The notes under the pieces are model-generated. The model worked only from the letters and a program-made list of their open reading frames with translations. It ran no database searches and was not told the origin of the DNA. DNA of 32,340 nt from a bacterium (GTDB lineage: Bacteria; Bacillota; Bacilli; Lactobacillales; Streptococcaceae), in assembly GCA_905221115.1 (NCBI GenBank), contig CAJNBX010000017.1:1-32340 (forward strand), in the 5' to 3' direction. The number at the start of each line of letters is the position of its first letter. Within the stretch, counting starts at the first letter, position 1. Below, in pieces: positions 28,435-32,340 of this stretch. The position numbers were made by a program, and so were the translations under genes.

Positions 28435-29123
28435 TTGATACGATGGCCTCTACCGATTGAGGTCCGACATATTATTCTCATATTATTCTCATTTTATTGT
28501 CTTGTTTTTCTGGTTTTATCATTGGTTATGAAAGAAAGTCTAAGTACAAGCAGGCTGGGAGAAAGACTCATATTGTGGTTGCCTTAACTGCAACTTTAAT
28601 GATGATTTTATCAAAAGAAGCTTTCTTGGATACGCCTAATTATGATACTTCTAGGGTTGCGGCCCAAATTGTCAGTGGAATTAGTTTCATTGGTGGTGGT
28701 ATTATTTTCATGAGGGATAAAAAAATCAGTGGTATCACCACAGCAGCTGGTATTTGGGCAACTGCAGGTATTGGAATGGCGATTGGAGCAGGTTTTGCTT
28801 TTCTAGGCTTATTTTGTAGTCTAATTGTTGTCTCTGTTCAGAAAAATAGCTCCAAATTTTTGAAAAGCGATACCCATTATCATATCAGAATGACTGGATT
28901 TGTAACCAATAAGCCTTCCATAGATACCTTGAATATTCTCATTGAACAGAAGGGATTTTACAATCTAAATATTGACATGGATAGGAATGAAAGTGGTTAT
29001 AATCTTACGATTAGAGCAGATCAAGATAAATCCATTTTTTACAAAAATATGGCTGAGGTTTTATGGCAATGTGACGAGAATTTTTATATAAATCAGGTTA
29101 AGATTGTTTCATTAGAAGGATAG
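28435..29123 (+). pseudogene. MgtC/SapB family membrane protein, frameshifted near the start by an 11-bp tandem duplication
   Basis: MgtC-family membrane protein; relatives help survival under low magnesium or inside phagocytes. The open frame 28497-29123 (208 codons from TTG) covers most of the family: SGFIIGYERKSK, the membrane core with SGISFIGGGIIF and ITTAAGIWATAGIGMAIGAG, and an ACT-like C-terminal domain (~120-208). It lacks the first helix and has no ribosome-binding site. GGAGGG at 28421-28426 instead serves TTG 28435, 8 nt away, whose frame reads MIRWPLPIEVRHII and then runs off frame. CATATTATTCT is duplicated exactly at 28468-28478 and 28479-28489. Removing one copy fuses both parts into a protein of about 225 codons with an MgtC-like N-terminus. 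The ATG at 28431 meets TGA after nine codons. Either a broken gene or one that can revert by slippage. Confidence 0.75.
28468..28489 (+). repeat. Two tandem copies of CATATTATTCT in the MgtC gene
   Basis: An exact 11-nt direct duplication (28468-28478, 28479-28489), followed by CAT of a third start. Eleven is not a multiple of three, so copy number sets the frame. Confidence 0.9.
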
Positions 29124-29153
29124 AGTTTTGTTTTCATAGCAAAACTTTTATTT
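29124..29153 (+). terminator. Terminator after the MgtC-family gene
   Basis: AGTTTTG (29124-29130) pairs with CAAAACT (29140-29146) around a 9-nt loop, followed by TTTATTT. The rest of the spacer up to 29318 shows nothing I can name. Confidence 0.6.
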
Positions 29154-29318
29154 GTGAATGGGAAAGATACTTCTTATTCCCTATACTATGTATCAGGAGG
29201 AATTGACATAAAAGCATCAGATTAGCGCAGATAACATAATGAACTGGGAATATCTTGAAAAAAAGATTAGTTTATAAGATTTGGAATCGTTTTCTGTCAC
29301 AATCTTTTGGGAAACTAG

Positions 29319-29347
29319 TTGCTAAAAGATGTAAAAATTGATAGAAT
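29319..29347 (+). promoter_or_regulatory. Aquaporin gene promoter
   Basis: TTGCTA at 29319-29324, a 17-nt spacer, and TAGAAT at 29342-29347 preceded by TGA (extended -10). Confidence 0.6.
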
Positions 29348-29384
29348 AAGGATTGTCTAAAAAATTTTAAGGAGAATCTATCAA

Positions 29385-30290
29385 ATGGATTTCACATGGG
29401 CAATTAAATATGCCACTGAATTTTTGGCTACTGCTCTTTTGATCATTCTTGGAAATGGTGCAGTTGCCAACGTTGAACTTAAAGGTACGAAAGGTCACCA
29501 AAGTGGCTGGATTGTTATCGCTGTTGGTTACGGTATGGGGGTTATGATGCCAGCCTTGATGTTTGGTAACGTATCTGGTAACCACATTAACCCAGCCTTC
29601 ACTCTTGGACTTGCAGTCAGCGGTCTATTCCCTTGGGTACAAGTAGCGCCTTACATCATTGCACAAGTTTTGGGTGCTATCTTTGGTCAAGCCTTGGTTG
29701 TGGCAACACACCGCCCATACTACTTGAAAACTGAAAATCCAAACAACATTTTGGGTACTTTCTCAACAATTTCAAGTTTGGATAATGGTTCAAAAGAATC
29801 ACATTTTGCAGCAACTGTTAATGGTTTTGTAAACGAGTTTGTCGGTTCATTTGTTCTTTTCTTTGGAGCGCTTGGTTTGACTAAGCACTTCTTTGGTGCT
29901 GAACTAGTATCAAAAGCGCAAGCGGCTATCAATTCTCAAGTTGCTCAAGCAACTACTCAAGGTCAAACAATTCCTCAAGAACAAGTAACAGCAGCGCTTG
30001 ACCAAGCTAAAGAACAAGTAGCACCATTTATGACATCAGGTCTTGGAATTGCTCACTTGGCACTTGGATTCCTTGTTATGGCCTTGGTAACATCACTTGG
30101 TGGACCTACAGGACCTGCCTTGAACCCAGCCCGTGACTTGGGACCACGTCTCCTTCATGCTTTCCTTCCAAAATCAGTGCTTGGTGAGCACAAAGGCGAT
30201 TCAAAATGGTGGTATTCTTGGGTACCAGTAGTAGCACCTATCGCAGCAGCAATTGCAGCAGTAGCTATTTTCAAATTCCTTTACTTATAA
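29385..30290 (+). CDS. Aquaporin / glycerol facilitator (MIP family)
   Basis: A 301-aa channel of the major intrinsic protein family with six membrane helices and two half-helices. The NPA motifs are at 69-71 (SGNHINPAFTLG) and 247-249 (GPALNPARDLGPR). The D251 after NPAR is typical of glycerol-conducting GlpF-type channels, so glycerol and water are the likely solutes. Residues ~173-215 form an unusually long Ala/Gln-rich insertion before the sixth-helix region (SQVAQATTQGQTIPQEQ), which I also associate with lactic acid bacterial homologues. AAGGAG 9 nt upstream supports ATG 29385. No glycerol kinase or oxidase gene is nearby. Confidence 0.93.
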   Translation: MDFTWAIKYATEFLATALLIILGNGAVANVELKGTKGHQSGWIVIAVGYGMGVMMPALMFGNVSGNHINPAFTLGLAVSGLFPWVQVAPYIIAQVLGAIFGQALVVATHRPYYLKTENPNNILGTFSTISSLDNGSKESHFAATVNGFVNEFVGSFVLFFGALGLTKHFFGAELVSKAQAAINSQVAQATTQGQTIPQEQVTAALDQAKEQVAPFMTSGLGIAHLALGFLVMALVTSLGGPTGPALNPARDLGPRLLHAFLPKSVLGEHKGDSKWWYSWVPVVAPIAAAIAAVAIFKFLYL

Positions 30291-30302
30291 GAAATTGAGT
30301 TC

Positions 30303-30324
30303 TCAATCCATTGTAATGGATTGA
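30303..30324. other. Hairpin downstream of the aquaporin gene
   Basis: TCAATCCA (30303-30310) pairs perfectly with TGGATTGA (30317-30324) around a 6-nt loop. No T-run follows on the plus strand, so it is at best a weak terminator. Confidence 0.5.
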
Positions 30325-30348
30325 AGAAAAATTAAAAACGCATAATAT

Positions 30349-30372
30349 TGTACTGACCCCAAAAAGTTAGAC
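30349..30372 (+). repeat. IS left terminal inverted repeat (orfB end)
   Basis: Starts TGTACTGACCCC and ends GTTAGAC. It matches the other end after inversion, with a few mismatches around ACTG-ACCCC. Confidence 0.85.
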
Positions 30373-30379
30373 AATTAAT

Positions 30380-31233
30380 TTAAGCAAAGGATTTAGTTCT
30401 GTATTGTACAGGGCTAAGTCCTTTTAGTTTTACCTTAATTCGTTTGTTGTTGTAGTAATCAATATAGTCTACAATAGCTTGTTCCAAGTGTTCAAGTGAC
30501 TGAAACGTATTCTTATAACCATAAAACATTTCAGACTTAAGAATGCCAAAGAAAGATTCCATCATACCGTTATCTGAGCTATTTCCCTTACGTGACATAG
30601 ATGGTTGGATTCCCTTATTCTTTAAAAAATGATGATAGAAATCGTGTTGGTATTGCCCTCCTTGGTCACTATGGAGAATTGTATTTTCGTAATGGTTCTC
30701 TGTAAAGGCTTGTTCTAGCATAGCTTTCATTTGTACTAAGTTCGGCGAAGTAGAAAGATTGTAGGAGATAATTTCGCTGTTAAAGCCATCTAAAAATGGT
30801 GATAAATAAAGCTTTTGGCTACTTGCTGGAATGGCAAATTCTGTCACATCTGTGTAGAATTTTTGCATTGGTTTGGTTGCTTCAAATTGACGTTGAATAA
30901 GATTATCTGCTTTCTTGCCAACATCTCCTTGGTATGAAGAATACTTCCGTTTACGGCGAATTCGAGCCGTTAAACCAAGTACTTTCATCAGACGCTGCGT
31001 CTTCTTATGGTTCACTACGAAGCCACGATTTCGTAATTCTAGAGTCATGCGACGATAGCCGTAATTCCCTTTATGCTCAGTATAAATTGACTGAATTCAG
31101 CTTTAATATCATAATCTTTATCGCTTTGATCCAGCTGTTTTAAGTGGTAATAATAGGTTGAATGGGCAAGCTTAATAATCTTTAGAAGGATATCTAAAGA
31201 AAACTCTGTTACCAGTCCTTGAACAATTTCCGT
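30380..31233 (-). pseudogene. IS3-family transposase OrfB, frameshifted
   Basis: The rve-type DDE integrase part of the transposase. The catalytic residues are present: D in FYTDVTEF, D in ILHSDQGGQY and E in GMMESFFG, followed by the usual K-x6-Y spacing (LKSEMFYGYKNT). The frame [17 protein letters not shown] follows on from orfA by a -1 shift near 31233. At the GAATTC at 31093-31098 one base is missing (GAA-TT-CAG where GAA-ATT-CAG would keep the frame), so the reading frame breaks just before IYTEHKGNYGYRRM. From an internal ATG at 31048 a 222-aa stretch with the full catalytic core stays open but lacks the N-terminal HTH_21-like part, so activity is unlikely. Confidence 0.85.
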
Positions 31234-31727
31234 TTTTCTTCTTGCTCCTTTTCGTCCCTCAATCGGAGTTCTCTCAACTTTTTTAGAATGCCATTCTCCG
31301 CTCTCAAGTACTCATTTTCTGCTTGAAGTCGCTCTAGCTCTGTCATCTCTTCAGGTTTCTTCTTTGGCTTACGTCCCATTTTAGATGGTCTCCCTCTTGT
31401 TTTCTCAACAATAGTATACCCGTTTTTCTTATATTGTGTCAGCCAATTAGGCAACATTCCAACACTTGGAAGAGCATAATCTAGAGACGCCCTCATTTGT
31501 GAATGCCCCTCAAGAAGAACTTTATCAATGATCTCTTGTTTTAGTTCAGGAGAATAGTAACAATTCTTTCCTTTTTTGACGATTTCTATTCCATAACGAT
31601 CAATCGATTTAATCATGTACTGAAGATTAGAAATATTTATCCCAAATTGATTTGAAAGTTGTCTAAAGCTCTCTCCTTTCTTTCTTAATTCATATATTTG
31701 AACTTTATCTTCATAAGTTAATTTCAT
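31209..31727 (-). CDS. IS3-family transposase OrfA (helix-turn-helix protein)
   Basis: A 172-aa DNA-binding partner of the transposase. The N-terminus ([20 protein letters not shown], then [14 protein letters not shown]) is a helix-turn-helix; a second one lies at ~60-105. A basic stretch ([14 protein letters not shown]) is followed by a leucine-zipper-like coiled coil ([22 protein letters not shown]) used for multimerisation in this family. It appears intact. An A5 run at 31233-31237 near its 3' end is a plausible -1 slip site to join orfB. There is no clear ribosome-binding site except GGGGTG, which lies within a hairpin stem. Confidence 0.9.
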   Translation of the reverse strand: MKLTYEDKVQIYELRKKGESFRQLSNQFGINISNLQYMIKSIDRYGIEIVKKGKNCYYSPELKQEIIDKVLLEGHSQMRASLDYALPSVGMLPNWLTQYKKNGYTIVEKTRGRPSKMGRKPKKKPEEMTELERLQAENEYLRAENGILKKLRELRLRDEKEQEEKRKLFKDW

Positions 31728-31735
31728 AATAAAAA

Positions 31736-31775
31736 CACCCCAAAAGTTAGATTTTTATGTCTAACTTTTGGGGTG
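31736..31775 (-). terminator. Hairpin with T-run just before the orfA start, overlapping the right IS end
   Basis: A perfect 16-bp inverted repeat (31736-31751 and 31760-31775, 8-nt loop) formed between the right terminal repeat and an internal copy of it. Read on the minus strand, the stem is followed by TTTTTATT and then the orfA ATG. It should stop outside transcription from entering orfA or hide its start. Confidence 0.7.
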
Positions 31776-31782
31776 CAGTTCA
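31759..31782 (-). repeat. IS right terminal inverted repeat (orfA end)
   Basis: On the minus strand it starts TGAACTGCACCCC and ends GTTAGAC, matching the left end. Confidence 0.85.
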
Positions 31783-32022
31783 GGTTCTATTCAGATCTTT
31801 TTTGTTATCCTTGATATTACTGATGGCCCGTAAACCGTAGTTATAGACCCCATAAGTCACAAAGGGCAAGAAAAATGACAAAATAGTGTTGACTGAGTTG
31901 AAGTAACCATAGTCAGTTCGGTCCAAGACACGCGCTACATAGGTTCCAGTTAGGATGGGAAAAATAATATTCAAGACACGAATTCCCATGTAAGATAGAG
32001 CATTTAATTTTATACTTTTCAT
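31783..32022 (-). pseudogene. Wzx-type polysaccharide/teichoic acid flippase, 5' fragment cut by the IS
   Basis: The first 80 codons of a polysaccharide flippase (MATE/MVF-like, usual length about 470-500 aa). It begins MKSIKLNALSYMGIRVLNII and has a first helix (~8-30) and a second (~42-65), with YVARVLDRTDYGYFNSV between them, as in Wzx and TacF proteins. The gene stops after NRT: the stop codon TGA is supplied by the first three bases of the IS. The remaining ~400 codons are absent from this window, including beyond the other IS end. GAGGT lies upstream of the ATG. It resembles pneumococcal TacF from memory; if it were the only copy, choline-teichoic acid export would be affected, so an intact copy elsewhere is likely. 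Confidence 0.8.
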
Positions 32023-32340
32023 TCGATTTACCTCGTTTTTCGTTATATCATAAAGCTAGCTAATAAGGAATGAAGGGCAGTAAGTCAAGCGATTCCTTTG
32101 AGTTTTCAAAGTTTAAGTTTAAGTTTTCTTTAAGGAAATTATATTATTCTGAAGAACTCTAAAATTTCACAGCCATTTATTAGTAATTGCTACAGAATTC
32201 CTAGTCATTACTAGAAATGGGCTAGTTTCTTTGAAGATGTAGAACTGCTTAATCCTCCTATTCGGTAAATTCCCAAACTAAGTTCCACCGCTAATCCAAG
32301 TGGAAGTTAGTCTGATAAAAATTCTAAAAACCAGTGGAAA
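32023..32340 (-). other. Region upstream of the flippase fragment
   Basis: 318 bp without a gene. On the minus strand a -10-like TATAAC lies at 32042-32047, and AGGAGG at 32255-32260 has no start codon behind it. The outer part carries the TTCCAC/GTGGAA repeat. The middle is AT-rich and shows nothing else recognisable. Confidence 0.5.
32265..32339 (-). repeat. TTCCAC/GTGGAA inverted-repeat sequence, right window end
   Basis: TTCCAC at 32283-32288 and GTGGAA at 32300-32305 and 32334-32339. ACTAAGTTCCAC (32277-32288) and GTGGAAGTTAGT (32300-32311) form a stem with one mismatch. The reverse complement aligns with positions 4-77 of the window. Confidence 0.5.

Larger units (their letters stand above)
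30349..31782 (-). mobile_element. IS3-family insertion sequence (IS150 group, IS861-like), defective
   Basis: A 1434-bp element with ends starting TG and closing CA. The 24-nt terminal inverted repeats share CCCCAAAA and GTTAGAC. It encodes orfA (helix-turn-helix) and orfB (DDE transposase) on the minus strand. orfB has a 1-nt deletion, so this copy should not transpose by itself. The 3-5 bp on each side (left ...AATAT, right GGTTC...) do not match, so no target duplication remains. The right end interrupts a flippase gene whose remainder is not on the left side. Similarity to IS861 is from memory of the OrfA sequence. Confidence 0.9.

Noticed and set aside
28431..28460. ATG at 28431 as start of the MgtC-family gene
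   Set aside because: It meets TGA after nine codons and is only 4 nt from GGAGGG. TTG 28435 has better spacing and yields a family-like N-terminus once the 11-bp duplication is removed.
29240..29275. Tiny open frame starting ATGAACTGGGAATATC
   Set aside because: Only 11 codons, with no ribosome-binding site; probably chance in an AT-rich spacer.

Overview
The window reads as a chromosomal segment of a mitis-group Streptococcus, most likely S. mitis or a close relative such as S. pseudopneumoniae. ParE, ParC, GuaA, the F-type ATPase subunits and CppA look close to their pneumococcal counterparts as I remember them. A CD59-type cholesterol-dependent cytolysin with an F-type lectin domain (lectinolysin) and an IS861-like IS3-family element fit the same group. 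The species call rests on recall of families, not on a search.

Layout: 1-172 holds an inverted-repeat sequence and the parE promoter. parE (173-2116) and parC (4232-6712) encode topoisomerase IV. Between them lie three small genes: a DUF1232 membrane protein, an ANT(6)-like nucleotidyltransferase and a CPBP intramembrane protease. After a 329-bp control region rich in dyads comes lly (7042-9093). A cppA / serine hydrolase / EamA exporter cluster (9381-11943) follows, then a GntR regulator on the minus strand that diverges from guaA (12826-14388). A U32 peptidase / tRNA-hydroxylation protein (14636-15922) precedes the complete eight-gene ATP synthase operon (16237-22563, order c-a-b-delta-alpha-gamma-beta-epsilon). 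A lactonase (minus strand) and an orphan Ami/Ali-type oligopeptide-binding lipoprotein are divergently transcribed. Then come an AI-2E-family permease overlapping a TPR protein, an MgtC-family gene, and a GlpF-type aquaporin.

The right end is decayed. The MgtC gene is put out of frame by an exact 11-bp tandem duplication next to its start. The IS3-family element at 30349-31782 has a 1-nt deletion in orfB, has no target duplication, and cuts a Wzx-like flippase gene after 80 codons. Related TTCCAC/GTGGAA repeat sequences lie at both extreme ends of the window in opposite orientation.

Most of the window is housekeeping sequence. The strongest points for a second look are the lectinolysin locus with its elaborate promoter region, the possibly reversible 11-bp duplication in the MgtC gene, and the IS-associated deletion and terminator hairpin. 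I did not find a convincing multi-gene system that is wholly undescribed.
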